Positions 7,895 through 14,634 of a stretch of 26,754 nucleotides of DNA are shown piece by piece. Below the pieces are notes generated by a model. That model did no database searches. It worked only from the letters and a program-made list of their open reading frames with translations, and was not told the DNA's origin. The position numbers and the translations under genes were made by a program. How positions within the stretch are numbered: position 1 is the first letter of the stretch; every line of letters begins with the position of its first letter. This DNA is from Ruminococcaceae bacterium UBA6364 (GTDB lineage Bacteria; Bacillota; Clostridia; Oscillospirales; Acutalibacteraceae): NCBI GenBank assembly GCA_002440045.1, contig DJRI01000054.1, positions 1-26,754 on the forward strand. Direction: 5' to 3'.

Positions 7895-7923
7895 ATTATA
7901 GCAGAACATTTGTTCTTTGTAAA
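7895..7923 (-). promoter_or_regulatory. dinB promoter
   Basis: On the minus strand TTTACA (7923-7918), a 17-nt spacer and a perfect TATAAT (7900-7895). The spacer contains LexA box 2, so LexA would directly compete with RNA polymerase. Confidence 0.85.
7904..7915. promoter_or_regulatory. LexA (SOS) box 2 of dinB
   Basis: A second identical GAACATTTGTTC, 31 bp (about three helical turns) from box 1, inside the -35/-10 spacer of the dinB promoter. The same-face spacing favours joint occupation by two LexA dimers. Confidence 0.92.
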
Positions 7924-7948
7924 GAGGGTATTTTTAACAAATTTGTTT

Positions 7949-8851
7949 TTATAAAATCAGTCCTATTGTCAAAAGCTCCTTCAGGCGCTCATAAATATCG
8001 TCAAGCTGTGTAAGCGGCAATGGATTTTCGCCTTTGCCGATTTCTACAGTAAACGCCGGGCGTGAAAATTCTTCGCAAAACCAATCCTTAAAGCCGCCGA
8101 ACGAAGCTAAGCCCTCGTTTTTTACAAGCGTGTATTCGGACACTGCGGCAAGAATTTTTGCTTCGAGAAGCGATTTTTCGGGTGTAAACTGCCCGTATTC
8201 CCAATATATTTCTTCGCCCTGCGAATGAAACGTTATAAGCCTTTTTATGTCAAGTCCCCTGCAAAGCCTTACCATAGCCTTTGTTTCGGGTTCGCTTTCG
8301 GGGTATTTGCCGCCGTATCTTGTGGGCGCGGCACCGTCTATGCCCGCGTTTTTTTCCTTTTCTCTTAAAAGCGCCCAGCCCGCGTTGAAATTGTGGTTTA
8401 TGTCAACGCCCCTTGCGTTTGCGTTCCAGTGAGAAAAATCGCCGCCGCACGCGTTTTTGCACAGCTTATAAAAAGCTCCGCAAGCCTCCTCGCCTTTAAG
8501 CGAAATTTCTATTCCGTCGGGGTTAATTTCGGGAACGACTATGAGCGTGTATTTTTTATAAAGCTCCCTTGCTTCATAGCCGCACACGCGGCCGTTATTT
8601 CGGTGCTCATATAAAAGCGTTTCAAGAAACTTAAAAAGCAATAGCGATGTCAGCCACTCTGTGCCGTGTGTTCCGCCGGCATAAAGAATTTTCTCGTCTC
8701 CCTCGCCGAAAAGCATCGCGCCTATGCTTTTTCCCAAAAGGCTTTTTCCGCATTCGCAAAACCTTAAAGCCGGGTATTCTTTTTTCAGCTCTTCCGTTAT
8801 TCTTATGTATTCCGCCCTAAAAAGCGGGGTGTTGCCTGATATTTTTCTCAT
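7949..8851 (-). CDS. M14-family zinc carboxypeptidase (gamma-D-glutamyl-DAP peptidase-like)
   Basis: A 300-residue metallopeptidase from the ATG at 8851 (GGAGG 4 nt upstream; an earlier in-frame ATG lacks a binding site). Zinc ligands are H62 and E65 in GGTHGTEW and the His of ITFHSQG; the catalytic Glu is in FTVEIGKGENPLP. PEINPDGIE, RGVDINHNFNAGW and PTRYGGKYPESEPE are typical of the bacterial branch that cleaves gamma-D-glutamyl-diaminopimelate bonds in peptidoglycan peptides. The usual NRNF Arg is His here. I see no signal peptide and no LysM domain, so it may act inside the cell, on recycled muropeptides or in the forespore. It is divergent from the gene at 9004. Confidence 0.85.
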   Translation of the reverse strand: MRKISGNTPLFRAEYIRITEELKKEYPALRFCECGKSLLGKSIGAMLFGEGDEKILYAGGTHGTEWLTSLLLFKFLETLLYEHRNNGRVCGYEARELYKKYTLIVVPEINPDGIEISLKGEEACGAFYKLCKNACGGDFSHWNANARGVDINHNFNAGWALLREKEKNAGIDGAAPTRYGGKYPESEPETKAMVRLCRGLDIKRLITFHSQGEEIYWEYGQFTPEKSLLEAKILAAVSEYTLVKNEGLASFGGFKDWFCEEFSRPAFTVEIGKGENPLPLTQLDDIYERLKELLTIGLIL

Positions 8852-8893
8852 AATACCTCCGTCTTTCAAAGAAATATGTAAATATAAGACGAC

Positions 8894-8929
8894 AGAAAAT
8901 TTCTTAAATTTTCTTTATATCATATGATA
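8894..8929. promoter_or_regulatory. Two palindromes in a divergent intergenic region
   Basis: A perfect 9-bp inverted repeat with a 3-nt centre (8894-8902 and 8906-8914) and, 4 nt further on, a perfect 12-bp palindrome TATCATATGATA (8918-8929). They lie between the divergent M14 peptidase and membrane-protein genes, where operators would be expected. The sequence is AT-rich, so chance is possible. Confidence 0.4.
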
Positions 8930-8944
8930 ATTTGCGGCAAAATA

Positions 8945-8973
8945 TTTACAATCGGAGCGTTTTGTGGTTTAAT
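8945..8973 (+). promoter_or_regulatory. Promoter of the membrane protein / DUF3048 operon
   Basis: TTTACA (8945-8950), a 17-nt spacer and TTTAAT (8968-8973, 5/6). The predicted start is near 8980, 24 nt before the ATG at 9004, with GGAGG in the leader. Confidence 0.6.
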
Positions 8974-9003
8974 ATAAAAAGTCGCTTTACGGAGGGTAAA
9001 TTT

Positions 9004-11163
9004 ATGATTTATATTATGCTCGCAGCATTCATTTTTTCTGTTGCCGCTGCGGCTTTCATTTATAAAAAAGCAAAAGCCAAAACAAACGTACCCAAAGTTC
9101 TGCTGCTTCTTTCAAGCGCGCTTATTTTGGCGCTCGGAGCGGAGCTTACCGTGTTCAACGTCAATTTTTACAATACGCGAAACTATAAAGAAATTTCGCT
9201 TGACCGCTATCTTTCGGGCACCGAGAACGACGAAGGCGTTTATGAGCTTAATTCGTCAAACTGCTTTCTTGTTTTTAACGAGCTGAACGAAGATATTAAA
9301 AACTTAAGATTTGACCTTGTTTATGACACATCTTCAAGCATAAACGTAGAAATAAGACTTACCGACGACGGCAACAAATACCTTTTCTCGGCACCGCAAA
9401 GAAGCATAAACCCCGGCGTAAAAAAAAGCCAGTGCATAAACCTTCACACAAAAGGCGTTTCAAGCACAATTTCGGTTAAGTTTTTGCTCGGCGAGAATCA
9501 AACCATTCGTCTTAACGGCATAAAAGCCAATGTCAAAAGGGATTTTGATTTTTCGTTTTTGCGTATTCTGCTTGTGTTTGCCGCGCTGATTTTCCTTTAT
9601 GCCTTCAAACCCTCGTCGCCGCTTTATAAAATGAAGCTGGGCGACAACGCCGACATTGCAAAAACACTCTGCTCCTCCGCAATAATTCTTGAAAGCGCGC
9701 TGTTTATAATTCTTGCAAGCATCAACCCCGCGTTTATGGGGCTTGCAACAAAAAATTATAACGAGGACCGCTGGTCTGGAAAAGGCATAACCCTTACCCG
9801 TTTAAGATATGAAAACGCCAACCAATACGACCAGTTGGCGCAGGCGATTATAGAAAAAGGCGTTGTTTATATCGACAATGACGATGTTCCGCAGTTTCTT
9901 AAAGATATGGACAACCCCTATGACACAACCGCGCGCAGTCAGGAGGGCGCCGTTGCCGGGCAGACCGCCCGGTGGGACGTTGCCTATTACAACGGCCACT
10001 ATTACGTCTATTTCGGAATAGTTCCGCTTCTTCTTATGTATCTGCCGTTCAGGCTTATTTTCAAAGCGCCGTTCCCAACGGCTTTGGGAATTGCGGTGTT
10101 TGCGATACTGTTTTCCGTCGGCTCTTACATTTTACTTTCGTTCATAGCAAAGAAAAAGTTCAAGGGTCAGTCGGTCGGCTCGTTTATTCTTGTATTTTTG
10201 CTGTTTATAAACTGCTCGGGAATACTTTTCTTTTCAAAACGGCCCGACTTTTATTCGCTCCCGATAATTACGGCGATGACGTTTTCGGTGTTCGGCATTT
10301 TTCTTTGGCTTAAAGCCCTTACAGAAGAGCGTCACAGAAGGCTCAGGTTCTTCTTCGGCGCGCTTTTAATGGCGCTTGTCGCGGGGTGCAGACCGCGGAT
10401 TACTCTTCTTTCGCTTATTGCACTGCCTATCTTCTGGAGCTTTTTCTTTAAAGAAAAGCACATCTTGAAAAAAGACGGTATTCTTGACCTTTTATCGCTT
10501 GCCGTGCCTTATATTACGGTTGCCGCGGGGCTTATGTATTACAATGCAATCCGTTTTTCGTCGCCGTTTGATTTCGGCGCAAACTACAACCTTACAACAA
10601 ACGATATGACGGTGCGCGGCTTTGACTTCGGCAGGATAGGGCTGGGGCTTTTCACATATCTGTTCCAGCTGCCGGCGTTCTCGGCTATCTTTCCGTTTAT
10701 AAAGCCTGCCGCGATAAACACAAACTATGTCGGCAAAACGATATACGAAAACTGCTTCGGCGGTATTTTCGCAACGTCGCCCGTTTTGTGGGCGCTGTTC
10801 CTTTTGCCGTTTGTAAAAGACAAGCTGAAAGAAAAAAAGCTTTTCATCTTTACAATTGTGCCGATAATTATCGGCGTTACGGTTGTTATTGTAGATACGC
10901 AGGGCGCAGGGCTTCTTGAGCGCTATTTCGGCGACTTTTCGTTTATGTTCCTTTTCTCGGCGGCGCTTGTGATTTTTGCGCTTTACGAGAAATACTCCGA
11001 GAAGAAAGAGCATAACGCGCAAAACGCGCTTTTGTTTGCCGCTTCGCTTTTCAGCGCATTTTATCAGTTCTGCCTTATATTCTCGGTATCGGATATAACC
11101 ATCAACACGCAAAATCCCGAGCTGTTCACTTACGTTTCGCAAATGATTCAGTTTTGGCTTTAA
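9004..11163 (+). CDS. Large polytopic membrane protein, possibly a GT-C-type glycosyltransferase
   Basis: A 719-residue protein from the ATG at 9004 (GGAGG 8 nt upstream). Two N-terminal membrane helices (about 1-20 and 30-50) are followed by a soluble beta-rich region of about 130 residues, then roughly ten further hydrophobic segments. A segment with ENANQYDQLAQAII and ARWDVAYYNGHYYVYFG lies in a loop between helices, and AGCRPRITLLSL in a later one. The multi-span layout with a large outer loop resembles GT-C glycosyltransferases of the ArnT/PMT kind, which use lipid-linked sugars, but I see no decisive catalytic motif. It is followed after 27 nt by the DUF3048 lipoprotein gene, with no terminator between, so the two probably share a transcript. 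Confidence 0.6.
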   Translation: MIYIMLAAFIFSVAAAAFIYKKAKAKTNVPKVLLLLSSALILALGAELTVFNVNFYNTRNYKEISLDRYLSGTENDEGVYELNSSNCFLVFNELNEDIKNLRFDLVYDTSSSINVEIRLTDDGNKYLFSAPQRSINPGVKKSQCINLHTKGVSSTISVKFLLGENQTIRLNGIKANVKRDFDFSFLRILLVFAALIFLYAFKPSSPLYKMKLGDNADIAKTLCSSAIILESALFIILASINPAFMGLATKNYNEDRWSGKGITLTRLRYENANQYDQLAQAIIEKGVVYIDNDDVPQFLKDMDNPYDTTARSQEGAVAGQTARWDVAYYNGHYYVYFGIVPLLLMYLPFRLIFKAPFPTALGIAVFAILFSVGSYILLSFIAKKKFKGQSVGSFILVFLLFINCSGILFFSKRPDFYSLPIITAMTFSVFGIFLWLKALTEERHRRLRFFFGALLMALVAGCRPRITLLSLIALPIFWSFFFKEKHILKKDGILDLLSLAVPYITVAAGLMYYNAIRFSSPFDFGANYNLTTNDMTVRGFDFGRIGLGLFTYLFQLPAFSAIFPFIKPAAINTNYVGKTIYENCFGGIFATSPVLWALFLLPFVKDKLKEKKLFIFTIVPIIIGVTVVIVDTQGAGLLERYFGDFSFMFLFSAALVIFALYEKYSEKKEHNAQNALLFAASLFSAFYQFCLIFSVSDITINTQNPELFTYVSQMIQFWL

Positions 11164-11190
11164 TAAAATTTTATTTTTGGGGTAATAACA

Positions 11191-12264
11191 ATGTGGATTT
11201 CAAAGAAAAACAAAATTGTAAGAATTTTTTCGCTTATGCTCGCCGCGGTGCTTCTTTTAGGCTCGCTCTCGTCGTGTAAAGGAAGCGACGACGGCGAAAG
11301 CACAACCGCGCCTTCGATAGACGCCGCGGCAACAGTGACCGAAGAAAAAGCCGTGTTAAACCCGCTCACGGGCGAAAAAGGCTATGACAAAGCGCTTTTA
11401 AACAACCGTCCCGTTGTGATTTCGGTTGAAAACCATCCCGACGCAAGACCGCAGTGGGGTCTTTGCTCTTCGGATATGGTTATGGAAATGGTCGCAGAGG
11501 GCGGCATAACAAGAATGCTTCTTATGTATGCCGACAAATCGCGCATCCCCGAAAAGGTCGGCCCCGTAAGAAGCGCGCGCCACTATTTTGTGGAGCTTGT
11601 AAGCGGCTTTGACGGAATATTCATTCACTGGGGCGCAAGCACATATGCCTATAAAGAATTTAACAAAGGCTATTGCGACCACCTTGACGGCAAATCAATA
11701 AGCTCCTGCTTCTACAGGGACAAATCAAGATACGTTGATATGGAACACACGGGCTACACAAAAGGCTCTGCCATAATTGAGACGATTGCCGATAAAAATA
11801 TAAGAACAACTCTTAAAGACGGTTATGCTTCGCCTTTTAAATTCAACGACTCGGCTTCAGCTCTTTCGGAAAACGCCTGCACGACCTGCTCAATTTCGTA
11901 TTCGGGAAGCTATACATACACCTTTAAATACGACAGCTCCGACAAGCTTTATTACAGCTCGCTTAACGACGTTCCGTTTGTTGACAGCGACGGCAAGCAG
12001 CAGAATTTTACAAACCTTATTATCATCTATACCGACATAACCGACCTTAACGACGCAAAAAGCCGCGTAACCTTTGACCTTGACGAGGGTAACGGCATCT
12101 ACGTTTCAAACGGCACATATAAAAACATAACCTGGAAAAAGGGCAATGCAACGGATATGCTCAAATTCTTTAACGAGGACGGAAGCGAGCTTTCGCTCAA
12201 CCCCGGCAGAAGCTATATCGGCATAGTCGGTACAGGCCGCGAGAAATTAACGGAAATCGCGTAA
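11191..12264 (+). CDS. DUF3048 (YerB-like) lipoprotein
   Basis: A 357-residue secreted lipoprotein. A basic start and hydrophobic segment lead to the lipobox LSSC with lipidated C29, followed by a Ser/Thr/Asp-rich linker. The DUF3048 N-terminal domain is visible in LNPLTGEKGYDKALLNNRP, VVISVENHPDARPQWGL, and VGPVRSARHYFVELVSGFDG, with the conserved IHWGAS following. The C-terminal DUF3048_C region runs to the end. The function of the family is unknown; it is on the outer face of the membrane. It is co-directional with the membrane protein upstream. A GGGG ribosome binding site precedes the ATG by 8 nt. Confidence 0.9.
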   Translation: MWISKKNKIVRIFSLMLAAVLLLGSLSSCKGSDDGESTTAPSIDAAATVTEEKAVLNPLTGEKGYDKALLNNRPVVISVENHPDARPQWGLCSSDMVMEMVAEGGITRMLLMYADKSRIPEKVGPVRSARHYFVELVSGFDGIFIHWGASTYAYKEFNKGYCDHLDGKSISSCFYRDKSRYVDMEHTGYTKGSAIIETIADKNIRTTLKDGYASPFKFNDSASALSENACTTCSISYSGSYTYTFKYDSSDKLYYSSLNDVPFVDSDGKQQNFTNLIIIYTDITDLNDAKSRVTFDLDEGNGIYVSNGTYKNITWKKGNATDMLKFFNEDGSELSLNPGRSYIGIVGTGREKLTEIA

Positions 12265-12290
12265 ATCACGCGTCAACTAAAATCAAAAAC

Positions 12291-12345
12291 AAAGCTATAA
12301 TTCATAACGCATTTTTTGCAAATATGAATTATAGCTTTTATTTTT
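12291..12345. terminator. Bidirectional terminator at the host/phage boundary
   Basis: A perfect 16-bp stem (12291-12306 with 12323-12338), a 16-nt loop, T-rich sequence to the right (12339-12345) and A-rich sequence to the left. It serves both the DUF3048 gene (plus) and the phage lysis operon (minus), and probably marks the left limit of the phage element. Confidence 0.85.
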
Positions 12346-12361
12346 ATGCCTTCTTAAATAA

Positions 12362-13027
12362 TTACTTAGTAACTATAAAAGCGTCAAACCCCGCTTTTTT
12401 TAGCTTTTCAAGATAGTTTTCGGCATTCTTTCTGACTTTAAACGCGCCTACCTGAACGGTGTAAAGAGTACCCGTCGTTTCGGGCTTTTTTGACGGCTCA
12501 TTTGCATTTACGCCGTAATAGTCGCAAATGCCTTTTGCTATTGCTTCGCCTATCTTTGCGGTGTTTTTTATTATAAAGTCCGAGCCTTCTTTTGTGTCGT
12601 GGAACTCGCACTCGCAATAAAGAGTCATACCCTTTGCCGCTCTTATTTCATAAAACTCGGGCATGGCGACAAGTTTTTCTGCCGAAGAGCCGGGGGTAAT
12701 CGGCGCAAGGCGCGAAAGTATTGCCTGACCCGCCTTTTTGTTTTCGCCTTTTATATCCCACAAAAGCACCTGTGTGCCGCCTGTTACATTGTGCTTTCCC
12801 GTGGCGTTTGTGTGAATTGCAAGGTGAATGTCGGCATTAAACGCGTTGCTTTCTTTTACGCGCTCATACATTCCGTCTTTATAGGTGCATTTCACGTCAA
12901 AGCCCTTTGCTTTTAAAAAGTCATAGCACGCTTTTGCGATTTTTTTGCACTGCTCCATTTCGTTTGTGCCGCCCGTGGCATAGGTGTTTGCGTTCTGGTC
13001 GCTCGGCGAAATATATATTTTAGGCAT
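12362..13027 (-). CDS. Phage endolysin: N-acetylmuramoyl-L-alanine amidase (Amidase_3) with C-terminal SPOR-like repeat
   Basis: A 221-residue enzyme cleaving the amide bond between MurNAc and L-Ala. The Amidase_3 domain covers about 1-172, with zinc-binding E23 (GGTNEMEQ), H72 (LAIHTNA) and catalytic Glu in YCECEFHD (E139/E141). The first zinc His of classical amidases is missing: the strand reads ISPSDQNANTYATGG, as in a known branch of Clostridial phage endolysins. Residues 187-221 (LYTVQVGAFKVRKNAENYL) look like a SPOR fold cut to about half its usual length. It overlaps the holin gene by 8 nt, as expected for a lysis cassette. AAGGAGG lies 9 nt before the ATG. It has no signal peptide, so export depends on the holin. 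Confidence 0.92.
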   Translation of the reverse strand: MPKIYISPSDQNANTYATGGTNEMEQCKKIAKACYDFLKAKGFDVKCTYKDGMYERVKESNAFNADIHLAIHTNATGKHNVTGGTQVLLWDIKGENKKAGQAILSRLAPITPGSSAEKLVAMPEFYEIRAAKGMTLYCECEFHDTKEGSDFIIKNTAKIGEAIAKGICDYYGVNANEPSKKPETTGTLYTVQVGAFKVRKNAENYLEKLKKAGFDAFIVTK

Positions 13028-13304
13028 TGTCCTCTTCCTCCTTTTTAAGGCGCACGTCGCAATCGGTGCAATAGGTCAGCGCCCTGTCGCTGTCGCTTAT
13101 GCCGTCGGTTGTCGGGTCGATAATTACGCCGAGAACGGCAAGCAGATTTATTGCCATTCCCGCGATTTCAACTATCTCGCTTTCTGCGTGTGACGGCACA
13201 ATATCAAAAATTGCCAGAATATGATAAACAAACGATATTATAAGCGCCGACGCACTCACAAGAAACGCTTTGTTTTTAAGTCTTGCTTTTAAGTTTATCT
13301 TCAT
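13020..13304 (-). CDS. Phage holin, phi-LC3 family
   Basis: A 94-residue protein with the phi-LC3 pattern: MKINLKARLKNK at the N-terminus, two membrane helices (about 14-33 and 45-62), and the signature VIIDPTTDGISDSDRAL. Holins form lesions in the membrane at a set time and let the endolysin reach the wall. The C-terminus is charged and carries two Cys. The ATG follows a GGGG-type binding site. It directly precedes the amidase in the operon. Confidence 0.93.
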   Translation of the reverse strand: MKINLKARLKNKAFLVSASALIISFVYHILAIFDIVPSHAESEIVEIAGMAINLLAVLGVIIDPTTDGISDSDRALTYCTDCDVRLKKEEEDNA

Positions 13305-13369
13305 AAAGTTTCCCCTTTCTAAGCCTGAAAATGCTTACTTTATTATATGGGCTCAAATTAAATGAAGTG

Positions 13370-13621
13370 TTATTCAATCTCTTTGAGTCTTTCGTCCATA
13401 GAGCGTATCTGCTCGTTGATGACGGGTATTTTTTCTGCAAAGCTGTTGTGCTTTCGCACCTCGCGCGTAAGCTCTTCAAGCTTTGTGTCCGTTACCGCCT
13501 GCGAAATTTCAAGTCTGTGCGACACATTGTCGCGCGTTGTTTTTGCCGAGACGGCGCAGGTGATTATTACGCCGACAAGAGTTAATACCGACGGAATAAC
13601 ACTGCACATAATTTCTTTCAC
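13370..13621 (-). CDS. Small membrane-anchored coiled-coil protein (XhlA-like)
   Basis: An 83-residue protein with one N-terminal membrane helix (about 8-26) and a C-terminal helical, heptad-rich part (EELTREVRKHNSFAEKIPVI). XhlA-type proteins, next to holins in Gram-positive phages, have a coiled coil and a membrane helix, usually in the reverse order. The position before the holin suggests a role in lysis or as an antiholin; this is inference. The start is GTG with AAGGAGG 6 nt upstream. Confidence 0.6.
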   Translation of the reverse strand: MKEIMCSVIPSVLTLVGVIITCAVSAKTTRDNVSHRLEISQAVTDTKLEELTREVRKHNSFAEKIPVINEQIRSMDERLKEIE

Positions 13622-13632
13622 AAAACCCCTCC

Positions 13633-14616
13633 TTAATCCTTGTATTTTGCATACATCTTTTTTAAATAGCTCTCGTAATCGCCGTAGCTTTTTATTGCGT
13701 TTTCTCTTAAAGAAAACTCTTTTTCGGTCATAATGTTGCTTTTTCCCGTTTCCTTTACAAATTCGCTGTAGGTTCTCGGGTAATCGGCTTTGCTGTCGCC
13801 CGAAGAGCTTTTCTTGGAGGACGATTTTTTTGAAGAGCCGCCGGAAGAAGCGGAACTGTAGAGCTTTTTCAAAGCAAGCGCATAATTCCTGTCGGCGTTT
13901 GCCTGTTGGCGCTTTGCTTCTTCTCTTTTGAAAGCCATACCCTCTTCGTACTGTTGACGCTCTGTTTCGTCGATATACTGCTCATAGCTGAACTTTCGGT
14001 CGTTTTCCCACGCCTTCACTTCGTCAAGGAATTTTTCATATTCAGAGTCCGACATATTTTTAAGCTTTTTATAAAGATAGTCGCCGTCGCTGTAATAGTC
14101 TGAAACCGTATCGCGGTATTTTTTATAATCGTCGCCGTCAAGAGAGCGCAAAAGCGATGCCGCGTCATAAAGCGCGTCGCCCTTGTCTTTATATACGCTG
14201 TAAGCCCTGTCCCTCAAATCGAGCGCGACAGAATTGAGCTTTGAAAGCTCGTTTGAATAGCTTTGCATACCCGCGGTGGCGGCGTAAGAACTGCCGTAGC
14301 CCCCCGAAAGCGCCGAAACCTTTCCGACGGTATCCTCCATCGCCCTTTCGCCGTTTTTAATATATTGCTCGCGGTACTGCCTGTAAAGCGGGTCGGCGTT
14401 CAGGCTGTATTTAAAATCGCCGCGGTCTAAAATCGAGTCTAATATTCCGTCAAGCCTTTCTTGGTACTTACTGCTGTAGCCCGACGGCTTTTTTCTTTCC
14501 CATTCATTCAACGCGTCGCCCGCCTTTTTCACCTCGTCGCTTTTTGTGTATTGCGGGCGGCTTTTTGAGTATGTGTATTTTGATGAATATGAAGTTGTTT
14601 TTGATTTTGTTGCCGT
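13633..14616 (-). CDS. Phage virion protein of the DPLY/YGSSYA type, apparent ACG start
   Basis: About 327 residues if read from ACG at 14616-14614. The protein is Tyr-, Ser- and Lys-rich and largely helical. ADPLYRQYREQYI, then ALSGGYGSSYAATAG, then a run of DYYSDGDYLYK-like segments, match a family I recall in phages of gut Firmicutes, generally of unknown function and possibly an internal or ejected virion protein. A Ser/Lys-rich low-complexity linker (GGSSKKSSSKKSSSGDS) precedes a short C-terminal domain. The start: GGGAGG (14629-14624) is followed after 7 nt by ACG, giving MATKSKTTSYSS. A stop codon lies six codons upstream of the ACG, and the first GTG is at codon 29 without a binding site. 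Confidence 0.65.
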   Translation of the reverse strand, partial: TATKSKTTSYSSKYTYSKSRPQYTKSDEVKKAGDALNEWERKKPSGYSSKYQERLDGILDSILDRGDFKYSLNADPLYRQYREQYIKNGERAMEDTVGKVSALSGGYGSSYAATAGMQSYSNELSKLNSVALDLRDRAYSVYKDKGDALYDAASLLRSLDGDDYKKYRDTVSDYYSDGDYLYKKLKNMSDSEYEKFLDEVKAWENDRKFSYEQYIDETERQQYEEGMAFKREEAKRQQANADRNYALALKKLYSSASSGGSSKKSSSKKSSSGDSKADYPRTYSEFVKETGKSNIMTEKEFSLRENAIKSYGDYESYLKKMYAKYKD

Positions 14617-14634
14617 AATTACACCTCCCTTATG

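Noticed and set aside
10492..11142. A 216-codon minus-strand frame inside the membrane protein gene
   Set aside because: Arg/Lys-rich shadow without ribosome binding site or recognisable domain.
12291..12345. Terminator hairpin as a possible phage attachment site
   Set aside because: No matching direct repeat was found near the right side of the element in the window.
13305..13369. TATAAT on the minus strand between the XhlA-like gene and the holin
   Set aside because: No -35 element at 16-18 nt, so an internal lysis promoter is not supported.
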